Below are positions 39,863 through 48,473 of a stretch of 63,221 nucleotides of DNA, piece by piece. How positions within the stretch are numbered: position 1 is the first letter of the stretch; the number at the start of each line of letters is the position of its first letter. Below the pieces are notes generated by a model. That model was not told the DNA's origin, did not search any database, and saw only the letters and a program-made list of their open reading frames with translations. Origin of the DNA: Plesiocystis pacifica SIR-1 (GTDB taxonomy: Bacteria > Myxococcota_A > Polyangia > Nannocystales > Nannocystaceae); contig NZ_ABCS01000056.1 of assembly GCF_000170895.1 (NCBI RefSeq), positions 1-63,221 on the forward strand, written 5' to 3'. The translations under genes and the position numbers were made by a program.

Positions 39863-40820
39863 GACGGCGTCCAGCCCTCGAAGCGCCCTCGACTCCCGCC
39901 ACGTCCGCGCCATGCTGGTGTTCGCCGAGGTCGCCAGGCTCGGCAACTTCGCCGCGGCCGCCCGCCACCTCGGCCTGACCCGGGCCGCGGTCAGCCACCA
40001 GGTCAAGCGGCTCGAGGACGAGCTCGGCGTGCGCCTGCTGAACCGGACCACCCGCAGCCAGAGCCTGACCGACGCCGGGCAGGTGTTCCTCGCCAGCTGC
40101 GAGGCCATCGCCACCGAGCTCGACGTGGTCAACCGGCGCATGGACAACATCCGCACCGAGCCCGCCGCGACCATCCGCTTGACCTGCTCGGTCAACCTCG
40201 GCCTGCAGGCGGTCGTGCCCGCGCTCTCGGCCTTCCACGAGCTCTACCCCAAGGTCGAGATCGACCTGACCATGACCGACGACATCGTCGACATCGTCGC
40301 CGAAGGGATCGACATCGCGATCCGCGGCGGCAAGCTGGCCGACTCCGAGCTCATGGCGCGGAGCCTGGGCCGAAGCCGCTACCGGATCTGCGCCTCGCCC
40401 GAGTACCTCCAGGCCCGCGGGCGGCCGCAAAAGGTCGAGGAGCTCGGCGGCCACGCGTGGGTGGTCTACACCCTCGGCAAGCGGACCCTGACCCTCAGCG
40501 CCCGCGGCCAGACCCACACCCTCACCCCCGCCGGCCCGCTGCGCACCAACAACGCCGCGTCCCGGCTCTACTTCACCCTCCGCGGCCACGGCCTCGCGCG
40601 CTTGCCCGAGTACGACCTGAGCCCCCGCCTCGCCAGCGGCGAGCTCGAGGCCGTGCTGCCCGACTACGACTGCGGCTCCCTCGAGCTCCAGGCCGTGCAC
40701 CACCGAGGCGCGACGGGCTCGCGCAGCATCGAGCTGCTGCTCGACTACCTGCAGGCCTACGGCATCGCCAACGCGGGGCTCGGCGGGTTGGGCGTGCTCG
40801 CGGGCGGCCGGGCGCGCTGA
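39861..40820 (+). CDS. LysR family transcriptional regulator
   Basis: 319 residues from the ATG at 39861 (an ATG at 39828 adds 11 residues). The N-terminal winged helix-turn-helix is clear: FAEVARLGNFAAAARHLGLT, RAAVSHQVKRLEDELGVRLL, NRTTRSQSLTDAG. The C-terminal substrate-binding domain (about 90-305) shows GIDIAIRGGKLADSELMARS and YRICASPEYL, the arrangement seen in GcvA/CrgA-like LysR proteins. It is divergent from the DJ-1/PfpI gene, the usual arrangement of a LysR regulator and its target. The inducer is unknown. A hairpin follows the stop. Confidence 0.95.
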   Translation: MTASSPRSALDSRHVRAMLVFAEVARLGNFAAAARHLGLTRAAVSHQVKRLEDELGVRLLNRTTRSQSLTDAGQVFLASCEAIATELDVVNRRMDNIRTEPAATIRLTCSVNLGLQAVVPALSAFHELYPKVEIDLTMTDDIVDIVAEGIDIAIRGGKLADSELMARSLGRSRYRICASPEYLQARGRPQKVEELGGHAWVVYTLGKRTLTLSARGQTHTLTPAGPLRTNNAASRLYFTLRGHGLARLPEYDLSPRLASGELEAVLPDYDCGSLELQAVHHRGATGSRSIELLLDYLQAYGIANAGLGGLGVLAGGRAR

Positions 40821-40824
40821 CGGG

Positions 40825-40859
40825 AGAGCCCGCTCAGCGGAGGCTCCCCGAGCGGCTCT
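40825..40859. terminator. bidirectional terminator-like hairpin
   Basis: AGAGCC-c-GCTC pairs with GAGC-GGCTCT (one bulged C) around a GC-rich loop, in the 42-bp gap between the convergent LysR and CxxCH lipoprotein genes. Confidence 0.6.
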
Positions 40860-40862
40860 AGC

Positions 40863-43025
40863 TCAGTGCGCCGAGCTCAGCGCCTGCTGCACGGTCTGGT
40901 GCGGATAGGCGATCAAGCAGCTGTGAGCGACCATCGCCTCCAGCTCCTGGCTCCGACGCGCGAGGTCGTCGTAGTGGTACTGGAGCACCTCCGGGCCGTG
41001 GACCGGGTCGCCGACGGGGCAGCAGCTCGCCGTGCACGTGTCGGTGCCCAGCGGCGGGACCAGGCCGTTGGCCGTGGTGCAGCCGTCGTCGGTGCCCGTC
41101 AAAAAGCGCGAGAAGATCGCCGGCCCGGCGTCCACGGGGCTCTGCAGGCGCATGTGCAAGAAGGGCTGCTCTTGGGTGGCGCCAGCGACCGAGCGGCTGA
41201 GGCCGTAGGTCAGGTAGTTGGCGAACAGGGTCCCGGCGTCGTCGAACACCTCGCGGTCGTGGCAGCCGTTGCAGGTGTTGAGGGAGAACTCGTGGCGCGC
41301 CTGGGCGGGCGCGCTCTGGCTGCCCCAAAAGCGCCCGCGCTGCATCCCCGAGAGGTTGGCCCAGCCACCGCTCGCGCCTGGCGGGATGGCGGGGTTCGGT
41401 CCGCCCGGGAGGCTGAAGCTGTCGGTCACGAAGGGGTCGAAGTAGACCACGTCCGCCATCGCGTAAGGCGACGAGTGCAGATGCTTGAGGTAGCCGTAGG
41501 GCACGAAGGCCGCGCGGAAGGGCTGGTTGGTGACCGGGTGGGTGAGGTCGACGTCGTAGTTGCTGGCCAGGATGTTGCCGGCCTGGCTGGTGATGAAGGC
41601 GTCGATGCCCTGCTCCGAGGTGAGCGGGTCGGGGTACTCGTAGGCGTAGGCCGGGGTCTTGGCCAAGGCCACGGGCGTCAGGCCCGTCCCGTCGTCGACG
41701 AACTCGCGCATGTGCCATTGCAGGTTCGCGTAGTCCGGCCAGGGCAAGAGCCGCGAGTTGGTGCGCAGCTGGGCCAGGTTCCCGGGGCCGACGACCGTCG
41801 CGGTGATCTGCTCGAGCTCGTCGAGGTAGGCCGTCGAGCCCAGGGGCAGGGCGTCGAGGGCGTACCAATCCTGCGCGTATTCGCGGATCCGCCGGCAGCC
41901 CGAGCGCGGGACCGCGTATTCGAAGATCACGGTCATGTCGAGGGGCTCGCAGGTGTCCGGGTCGACGAGCTGGAATACGTAGCGCAGCTCGCCCGCGCCC
42001 CCGCCGAACACCTCGGCCTCGTGGAGGTCGACGCGGTTGACGATCGCGACCAGCTGGAAGGGCGGCCGGCTCACGTCGAGGGTGTCGGTGAAGACCTGGG
42101 GCTGGCCGTCATCCGAGAGGAAGGGGAAGCGGTTCCAGACCTCGTCGAGACCCCCGACCTGGGCCGGAAGGTCCTGGCCGTTGACCTGCTGGAGCGTCGA
42201 CCAGGTCCGCAGCCAGTCGGCGATCCAGTCCTCCACGGGCACGCCCGTCGGGGCGCTCATCTCCTCCATGAGGTGCGAGAAGCCGTGGGCCCCGAAGGCG
42301 TCCCCGGAGAAGCTGCACTTGCCGCCGCTGAGGCTCCACACCCCCGTGCGCGAGGCGTCCCGGGTGACCGCGGGATCGCGGACCGCCAGCGTCTTCTCGG
42401 GATCGGTGGTCCCGGCCAGCGGCGCGGGCTGGGCCCCGATGACGGTCAGCGTCGAGCCCGTCACCCCCGCGAACAACCCCTCGACCTCGGCCGGCGGCAC
42501 CGACCCGCCGTCGAGGGCGAAGTCCAGGGCCTGGGCCTCGAAGGGCACGGTCTCGACGGCGTTGCGGCCCTCGAAGCGCGTGACCGAAGCCCCCGGCTCG
42601 ACGCGCTCGAGGTAGGCCATGCGGCGCTCGACCTCGGCCAAGAGATCGTAGTCGATGATCGCCGAGTAGAGCCCGTCGCCGGCCTCGACGTCTCCGCCCT
42701 CGCCGTCATCGCGGAGCAGGACCGCTTGGTCGTCGTCGAGCTCGAGCGGCAGCGTGGGCTCTTGAACCTCGCCCTCGCCAAAGCGGACCTCGAGGCGCGC
42801 GTTGGCGTGGACCTTGGTCGACAAAAAGTGCAGCTCGAGCGTTTCGACGGACGGCGGGTTGCGTGCGTAGTCCTGCTCGGAGCGCAGGCTCGAGCCCTCG
42901 AGCCCGGCGTCGAGCTCCGCCGCCGGCTCGCCTGGGTCGCAGGCGCTCAGCGCGGCGAGCATCGCCAGCGACAAGAGGAGTGAATGAGACGAAAAAGTGG
43001 GGCCAGTCCTATCGGTAGACATCAT
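40863..43025 (-). CDS. large secreted lipoprotein with a single CxxCH motif
   Basis: 720 residues. Signal peptide and lipobox LAALSAC. The body has GKCSFSGDAFGAHGFSHLM, AIVNRVDLHEAEVFGGGAGE, LQWHMREFVDD and one CxxCH (NTCNGCHDREVF, near residue 577), with a Cys cluster CTASCCP near the end. The Asn-Arg-x-Asp-Leu, W..REF and CxxCH elements are shared with the 533-residue lipoprotein at 19326-20927. Possibly a monoheme surface lipoprotein; no redox partner is visible. An AGAGGTGGA site lies just before the ATG at 43025. Confidence 0.82.
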   Translation of the reverse strand: MMSTDRTGPTFSSHSLLLSLAMLAALSACDPGEPAAELDAGLEGSSLRSEQDYARNPPSVETLELHFLSTKVHANARLEVRFGEGEVQEPTLPLELDDDQAVLLRDDGEGGDVEAGDGLYSAIIDYDLLAEVERRMAYLERVEPGASVTRFEGRNAVETVPFEAQALDFALDGGSVPPAEVEGLFAGVTGSTLTVIGAQPAPLAGTTDPEKTLAVRDPAVTRDASRTGVWSLSGGKCSFSGDAFGAHGFSHLMEEMSAPTGVPVEDWIADWLRTWSTLQQVNGQDLPAQVGGLDEVWNRFPFLSDDGQPQVFTDTLDVSRPPFQLVAIVNRVDLHEAEVFGGGAGELRYVFQLVDPDTCEPLDMTVIFEYAVPRSGCRRIREYAQDWYALDALPLGSTAYLDELEQITATVVGPGNLAQLRTNSRLLPWPDYANLQWHMREFVDDGTGLTPVALAKTPAYAYEYPDPLTSEQGIDAFITSQAGNILASNYDVDLTHPVTNQPFRAAFVPYGYLKHLHSSPYAMADVVYFDPFVTDSFSLPGGPNPAIPPGASGGWANLSGMQRGRFWGSQSAPAQARHEFSLNTCNGCHDREVFDDAGTLFANYLTYGLSRSVAGATQEQPFLHMRLQSPVDAGPAIFSRFLTGTDDGCTTANGLVPPLGTDTCTASCCPVGDPVHGPEVLQYHYDDLARRSQELEAMVAHSCLIAYPHQTVQQALSSAH

Positions 43026-43030
43026 GGATC

Positions 43031-43039
43031 TCCACCTCT
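43031..43039 (-). promoter_or_regulatory. Shine-Dalgarno site of the CxxCH lipoprotein
   Basis: AGAGGTGGA on the minus strand, five bases before the ATG at 43025 (a second ATG follows at 43022). Confidence 0.6.
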
Positions 43040-43112
43040 CGATTGGCGGAGGGATGCTGCGATCGAACGACCTCCCTCGGTTCTTTTTTTCTACCCTCGG
43101 TGCCCTCTCTGC

Positions 43113-45236
43113 CTAGCCAGCGTGATCGCTGACCAGGGGGATGGCCTCGCTCGGCTTGGCCTTCGCCGAGCTCGATCCCTTGCTGCCCGTCGTCGACCTT
43201 GCCTCCGGGTTCGCCTTCGAGACCAGGAACTCGATCGCCCCCAGGCTCAGCCGCCGATCGCCCTCGTCGCGCTCGAACACCAGGGCGTCGTAGCCCCGCC
43301 GCCAGGCCGCCGCGGGGACCTGGACCTTGCGCTTGGACATGCCCGGCGCCGAGCCGCGCTTGGGGATCTTGACGAAGCCGAGCTCCTCCTCGCCGTCGAA
43401 AAAGCGCAGCAGGTACTGGTCGTTGTGGTCCGCCGTGATCTGCAGGACCCGCTCTCGGTGCACCGCGTCGAGGGCCACGCGGATGCCGGCGCTCGGGCTG
43501 ACCTGCACGGTCCCCGGGGCGTTCCAGGCCACGCCGTCGTCGACCTCGCGCTGGAGCATGCGCAGGGGGACCTCCTCGTGGTAGGGGCGGCCGGCGAAGC
43601 GCTCGTCGATGAGCGCGTCGAAGCCTCCGGTGTTGGCCTTCCAGATCAGCCGCCAGCGCTCGGCGGTGAACAGCGGGCCGGTGTGGATGACCTGCAGCTC
43701 GTCGTAGAGCTGCGCCAGGCCAGGATCGAGGATCCGGTTGTCCCCGGTCTCGATGGTCTCGAGGTAGCCCAGGGGCACGTGGCGCTTGGCGTGGCCCGGG
43801 CGCCAGGTCTCGCCGCGGTTCGCCGGGAGGTGAGCCAGGAAGGCGTCGCCGAGGGCGAGGGGGTCGATGACGAACACCTCCGGCCCCGCGGCGTAGCCAA
43901 ACATGCCCACGGCCACGCGCGTGCTGATCTTGTCGGGGGACCGCCGCGCCCGGCGACCGGCCCGGATGAGCGAGTGGTAGGGCCCCGGCTCCTTCGCGCG
44001 CAGGCCGATGAGGTGGTTGTCGAAGCCCCAGTACTGGCGCTCGTCGACGACCCCGTTTTTGGTCATGCTCGCGTCGAGGGTGCCCAGGCTCGCCGTGGGC
44101 GTGTCGGCCATGAAGCCCACGCCGACGATCGCCGTCATCGCCACGGCGAGCTCGCGCTGCGCCGCGCCGGAGTTCTTGCGGGCTTCGGAGCCTTCGGACA
44201 CGGCCTCGTGACCGGCGAGGTGCAGGCCGGGCAGCAGGCACAGCGCCAGGAACATCGGCGCCGTGAAGAAGCGCCCGGCCATGAAGTCGCCGCCGACGCG
44301 GTAGACGTAGACCAGGTAGAGCGCGACCCCGGCGGCGGCGAAGGCCTCGGACGGACGCCGACGCGCGCGCGCCACCGTGAGCACGATGAGCGCGGTGATC
44401 ACCGCGACGCTCAGCGGGTCGAAGGACAGCTGGTTGAACAGGTAGACCAGGCCCTGGCGGGTGATCTGCTCGCCCTCGACCCCGTGCCCGAGCTTGGCCA
44501 GGGCCGTGTTGGGCACGAAGCTGCCGTAGTAGATCAGGCTAAAGCCCTCCCACGCGATCAGCGGCGTCGCCCCGATGAAGCCCGCGCGCAAGGCCGGGCC
44601 CCAGCGCAGGGGCCACGCGGCCGCGAGCACGCCGGGGCCGACGAGGGCGAGCAGGTCCAGGCGGTTGGTCCCGACCAGCGAGCCCCACAGCACCAGGCGA
44701 CACAGCGCGCGTCGAGACGCGGGCGCGCGCGGGTCTTCGCCCTGCTCTCGAAATTGACGCAGGCGCATGAACTCCCAGGCGAACAGCGCCAGGAGCAGGT
44801 GGGTCAGCGGGTTCTCGAGGCCGCTGGTCGAGTAGTCGACGAAGCTGCGGCTCATCAGGCAGGCCAGGGCCATCGCCAGTCCGTGGGCCGGGGTCGGCGC
44901 GACCTTTCGGGCCAGGACCCACACGGCGGCGACCGACAGCGCGACCGAGACCACCAGCGGCGCGACGAAGGCGTCGTCGGTGAGGGCGTAGACCGCCGCG
45001 AGCACGAACATCCACAGCGGGTGGGTGTAGGCCTGGACGCGCTCGCCGGGGTTCCAGGTCAGACCGTGGCCCTGGACGAAGTTGTCCACGGTCCGCATCG
45101 TCACGTAGGAGTCGTCGCTCATCCACGCCGCGCGCAATGCAACGATCGCAAATACGGCGAGGACGAGCTTGGTCGCGGCGACGAGGGTCTGCTCGTCGCC
45201 GAGTCTAGCCAGCAGGGGCTGGGGCGCGCGGTCCAT
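43113..45236 (-). CDS. GT-C type glycosyltransferase-like integral membrane protein
   Basis: About 707 residues from ATG 45236 (GTG at 45254 is an alternative). Around ten hydrophobic helices fill the first 420 residues. The N-terminal loop carries SDDSYVTMRTVDNFVQGHGL and WNPGERVQAYTHPLW, resembling the D-D/E plus 'GxGLxWNPGERVxxYTxPLW' pattern of actinobacterial AftB-like arabinofuranosyltransferases and related GT-C enzymes; SFVPNTALAKLG and VGGDFMAGRF follow. The C-terminal 280 residues are a soluble, probably periplasmic region. Predicted role: transfer of a sugar from a polyprenyl-phosphate donor to a cell-envelope glycan. The acceptor is unknown. Confidence 0.8.
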   Translation of the reverse strand: MDRAPQPLLARLGDEQTLVAATKLVLAVFAIVALRAAWMSDDSYVTMRTVDNFVQGHGLTWNPGERVQAYTHPLWMFVLAAVYALTDDAFVAPLVVSVALSVAAVWVLARKVAPTPAHGLAMALACLMSRSFVDYSTSGLENPLTHLLLALFAWEFMRLRQFREQGEDPRAPASRRALCRLVLWGSLVGTNRLDLLALVGPGVLAAAWPLRWGPALRAGFIGATPLIAWEGFSLIYYGSFVPNTALAKLGHGVEGEQITRQGLVYLFNQLSFDPLSVAVITALIVLTVARARRRPSEAFAAAGVALYLVYVYRVGGDFMAGRFFTAPMFLALCLLPGLHLAGHEAVSEGSEARKNSGAAQRELAVAMTAIVGVGFMADTPTASLGTLDASMTKNGVVDERQYWGFDNHLIGLRAKEPGPYHSLIRAGRRARRSPDKISTRVAVGMFGYAAGPEVFVIDPLALGDAFLAHLPANRGETWRPGHAKRHVPLGYLETIETGDNRILDPGLAQLYDELQVIHTGPLFTAERWRLIWKANTGGFDALIDERFAGRPYHEEVPLRMLQREVDDGVAWNAPGTVQVSPSAGIRVALDAVHRERVLQITADHNDQYLLRFFDGEEELGFVKIPKRGSAPGMSKRKVQVPAAAWRRGYDALVFERDEGDRRLSLGAIEFLVSKANPEARSTTGSKGSSSAKAKPSEAIPLVSDHAG

Positions 45237-45329
45237 GCCAAGGACCAGTGCCACGGGCGATGTGAACCGATCGTGTTTAATCGAGTCCGCGCGTGTTTTG
45301 CTGATGCAAGCCTTCCCCAGGCCTACGGC

Positions 45330-46232
45330 TCAAAAGGGGACGCACTCGACCACGCCGCCGTCGAAGGAGCTCTGCACGTCGACGCAGGCCGCGTCGCCCG
45401 TGCACCCGCACGAGCCGCTGGGCTGGCACAGGTCGCCAGCCCCGCCCGCGACGCAGTCCCCGTCGCTGCTGCACCCGCAGATCCCCGCGTTGCACGCGCT
45501 GGACTGGGGGCTGCCGAGGGTCTGGCAGCCCGCGTCGGTGCTGCACTCGCACAGCCCCGTGCCCACGTTGCAGCTCGGGTAGGCCTCGCTCGGACAGTCG
45601 GTGTCGCCCTGGCAGGGCAAGAAGCAGTAGTCGTCCGGGTGGCAGGCGGCGTTCTCCCGCCCACACACGATCACCGCGTTGCCCTCGATGTCCGTCATCG
45701 GGATCGAGTCGAGGCCGATGCCCTCGCAGTCGATGAACTCGTTGGGCGCGACGGCGCAGTGGCCCGCGCCCTCGATGGGCAGGCAGACCTGCATGGCCGC
45801 CTCGCACTCGCCTCCGCCCGCGGTGCAGGCCGTGCCCTGGGTCCAGCCGCTGAGGAACTCGACGCACTCTTGGTCCGTCGCGCAGCCGCTCGCCTCCGCG
45901 GTGCACATCGAGTCGACGCAGCTGTAGTCGAAGTCCATGCCCATCACGGTGCAGTCCGCGTCGGTGCTGCACTGGTGCACGCAAAAACTCTCCGAGGGCC
46001 CGCCGGAGTCCGAGCTCTCCCCCGTCCCGGAGCTGGAACCCGGGCCGTCCGCCGAGTCCGTGCTCTCCCCCGTGCCCGCGCTGTCCGACGAACCGGAGCT
46101 CGAGTTCTCGTCGCTCGCCGTGTCGGCCTCGAAGCCCTGCTCCGCTCCGCCCGCTTCTTCGCCCACTTCTTGGACCGTACAGGCGGACGCGAGCAGGATC
46201 ATCGACGACAGGAACAACGAAGCGCGACGCAT
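45330..46232 (-). CDS. Cys-rich secreted lipoprotein
   Basis: 300 residues. Signal peptide with lipobox LLASAC, then a Ser/Gly/Asp/Glu-rich linker (about 35-82), then many Cys in short CxxD-type units (CSTDADC, CGCSSDGDC, CGCTGDAAC), which probably form disulfide knots. This linker-plus-Cys-rich design is common in Nannocystis-type myxobacteria, with no known function. It is divergent from the lipoprotein at 46317 with an 84-bp gap holding a 20-bp palindrome. Confidence 0.82.
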   Translation of the reverse strand: MRRASLFLSSMILLASACTVQEVGEEAGGAEQGFEADTASDENSSSGSSDSAGTGESTDSADGPGSSSGTGESSDSGGPSESFCVHQCSTDADCTVMGMDFDYSCVDSMCTAEASGCATDQECVEFLSGWTQGTACTAGGGECEAAMQVCLPIEGAGHCAVAPNEFIDCEGIGLDSIPMTDIEGNAVIVCGRENAACHPDDYCFLPCQGDTDCPSEAYPSCNVGTGLCECSTDAGCQTLGSPQSSACNAGICGCSSDGDCVAGGAGDLCQPSGSCGCTGDAACVDVQSSFDGGVVECVPF

Positions 46233-46254
46233 GGCCGGACTCTACCCGACGAAG

Positions 46255-46274
46255 ACTCCGCCGCGCGGCGGAGT
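46255..46274. promoter_or_regulatory. 20-bp perfect palindrome between divergent lipoprotein genes
   Basis: ACTCCGCCGCGCGGCGGAGT is exactly self-complementary and lies in the 84-bp gap between divergent Cys-rich lipoprotein genes, so it could be a shared operator or an RNA hairpin. Confidence 0.45.
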
Positions 46275-46316
46275 TCCGTGTGGCTCGACAGCCCATGCCC
46301 GGCCTAGACTGATTCC

Positions 46317-47186
46317 ATGATTGCCACGCTGCGCAGCGCTGTCGTTGTCACCGCGCCAAGATCCCTGGGCGTGCTCGCCTGCTTTGCCATGGCCCTGGCG
46401 TGCACGGATCCGAGCGCATCGGAAGCCGGAGGCGACGAGGCTGCCGAGGACTCCGAGTCGAGCGAAGGCGCGGGCACCGACGAGGCCGACGACTTCGTGC
46501 CCCAGACCGACACCGACGCGGGGATCTCGAACTGCGACATCTTCGCGCAGGACTGCCCCGAGGGCGAGAAGTGCACGATCTACGCGAGCGTCACCGAGGG
46601 CGCGTGGGATACGAACCGCTGCGTGCCCGTGGTCGGCGACAACGACCGCGACGCGCCCTGCGTCTACCACGGCTTCGCGGAGGGCACCGACGACTGCGAC
46701 GCCCAGAGCATGTGCTGGAACCTGCGCGAGGTCGACGGCGAGCTCGTCGGCTACTGCACCGACTTTTGCTCGGGCAGCGCCGACGACCCGACCTGCCCCG
46801 AGGGCTCGAACGAGGAGGCCTGCGAGGGCTACGGCTGCGCCGTGATGGGCAACGGCTACATGGCCCTGTGCCTGCCCCACTGCGACCCCCTGGCCGACGC
46901 GTGCCCCGAGGGCACGGCCTGCTACTGGTCGAACCTCGCCTTTGTGTGCCGAGAGACCACCACCAACGTGCCCACTGGCGATCCCTGCGGCTTCTTCAAC
47001 GACTGCGCGCCGGGCAACGCCTGCGTGTCTGGCGAGCAGCTCCCGAGCTGCGAAGGCTCGGCATGCTGCGCGCAGCTGTGCGACCTCCAGGGCGCGGACG
47101 GCTGCGCGGTCGAGGGCACGGTCTGCACGGACTACTTCCAGGCTGACCCTGCGTGCGCGGCCGGAGCATGCGTCATCCCCGAGTGA
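46317..47186 (+). CDS. Cys-rich secreted lipoprotein
   Basis: 289 residues. Signal peptide with lipobox-like AMALAC, an acidic Glu/Ser/Asp linker (to about residue 65), then a body with about 24 Cys in spaced pairs (CDIFAQDCPEGEKC, CCAQLCDLQGADGC). No catalytic motif seen. Same style as the divergent neighbour but not an obvious close paralog. The downstream serine hydrolase gene starts 24 bp after its stop, so they may be cotranscribed. Confidence 0.82.
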   Translation: MIATLRSAVVVTAPRSLGVLACFAMALACTDPSASEAGGDEAAEDSESSEGAGTDEADDFVPQTDTDAGISNCDIFAQDCPEGEKCTIYASVTEGAWDTNRCVPVVGDNDRDAPCVYHGFAEGTDDCDAQSMCWNLREVDGELVGYCTDFCSGSADDPTCPEGSNEEACEGYGCAVMGNGYMALCLPHCDPLADACPEGTACYWSNLAFVCRETTTNVPTGDPCGFFNDCAPGNACVSGEQLPSCEGSACCAQLCDLQGADGCAVEGTVCTDYFQADPACAAGACVIPE

Positions 47187-47210
47187 CCTCAATCATGTCA
47201 AGCTCGGGGT

Positions 47211-48416
47211 GTGCCCCCGCGCGCCCTCGCCCTGTCCCTCGTCGCGCTCTTTGTCGCGGCTTGCGGGCGAACGCCCACGCCCGAGGCCAAGGTCGAGGTC
47301 GAGCGAGAGGCCGAGCCTGGGCTCGACCCCGACGACCAGGCCAAGCGCGCGTGCATCCAGGCCCTCGTCGACGATGCGGAGGTCGAAGAACGCTTCGTGC
47401 CCCTGCTCCGGGCGCTGTGCGCCGAGTCGACGGCCATGGCGGTCCCCGGCGTGGCCCTGGCCGTGGTCGAGGGCGACGAGCTGGTGCTCCACGCCGAGCT
47501 CGGCGTGCGCTGCTTTGGCGAGGACGAGCCCGTCCTCCAGGACACGCCCTTTCGCCTCGGCTCGGTGACCAAGACGCTCACGGCCTCCCTCGCCGTCGCG
47601 GCCACCGGCGCGGACGAGCCCGCGCTGCGCCCCGACACGCGCGTCAGCGAGCTGGGCAATCGCCGGCTGCCCCCGGGCGCCGAAGACCCGACCTTGTTCG
47701 AGCTCCTGCGCCACCAGACCCGGCTCGGCGAGCTCGACCCCGCCCGCGTGGTCGAGCACGAGGGCGACTGGTGGCGGGCGCTGACGATCACGGAGCCGCC
47801 GCCCTCGAAGGACCCGCGCCCGTCTCGCTACTCCAATACCAACTACATCGTCGTCGGGGCCATGCTCGAGTTCATGACGGCCCGCAGCTACGACCGGCTG
47901 CTCGTGCAGAGCCTCGGCCTCGGGCCCCTGGGGCTCCACACCGTGCGGGCCGACCCCAAGGCGGCCGAGGAGGCCGGAGCCGCCTGCGGTCACCTCGGCC
48001 ACGATCCCGACCGCCACCCCGTCCCCGTGTCCGAAGAGTTCGCGTTCATCCCCGGCGATCCGAGCTGGCTGTGGCCGAGCGGGGGCGCGTTCGCGTCGGC
48101 CGAGGAGCTCGCCCGCTTCGCCCTCGCGCTGGGCACCGAGGACGCCCCCGGCACCGCCCCCATGCTCGAGCCCGGCGTGCCCATCGAGGACCCTCGGCCC
48201 GAGTTCAGCGGCCTCGACGAGCTCCGCTATGGCCTGGGCCTGCGCTCGTGGACGCTGCCCGACGGCGCTCGGGCCTACGGCCACACCGGCGACTCGCCCA
48301 CCTTCCACGCCGAGCTGATGTTCGTCCCGGGCGAGCGCGCGATCGTGCTGCTCGCCAACCGCGGCGGGCCCCTGCCCGCGACCACCCTCGCCGCCCGCGC
48401 GCTGCTCGAGGGCTAA
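47211..48416 (+). CDS. beta-lactamase class C-like serine hydrolase, lipoprotein
   Basis: 401 residues from a GTG. Lipobox LFVAACG. The three penicillin-recognising motifs are intact: SxxK as Ser118-Val-Thr-Lys121 in FRLGSVTKTL, YxN as Tyr207-Ser-Asn209 in SRYSNTNY, and HTG at 358-360 in YGHTGDSPTF. The family includes class C beta-lactamases, D-alanyl-D-alanine peptidases and esterases; being lipid-anchored and chromosomal beside ordinary genes, an envelope or esterase role is as likely as resistance. Follows the lipoprotein gene by 24 bp. Confidence 0.9.
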   Translation: MPPRALALSLVALFVAACGRTPTPEAKVEVEREAEPGLDPDDQAKRACIQALVDDAEVEERFVPLLRALCAESTAMAVPGVALAVVEGDELVLHAELGVRCFGEDEPVLQDTPFRLGSVTKTLTASLAVAATGADEPALRPDTRVSELGNRRLPPGAEDPTLFELLRHQTRLGELDPARVVEHEGDWWRALTITEPPPSKDPRPSRYSNTNYIVVGAMLEFMTARSYDRLLVQSLGLGPLGLHTVRADPKAAEEAGAACGHLGHDPDRHPVPVSEEFAFIPGDPSWLWPSGGAFASAEELARFALALGTEDAPGTAPMLEPGVPIEDPRPEFSGLDELRYGLGLRSWTLPDGARAYGHTGDSPTFHAELMFVPGERAIVLLANRGGPLPATTLAARALLEG

Positions 48417-48473
48417 ATTTAAAATTGTCGTGAACCATCCCGGGCCCGAGCTGCTGCGCGAGGCCCAGGACGC

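Noticed and set aside
47211..48416. Antibiotic-resistance beta-lactamase
   Set aside because: The three active-site motifs fit the fold but not a known resistance enzyme, and it is a chromosomal lipoprotein beside ordinary genes; an esterase or peptidase role is as likely.
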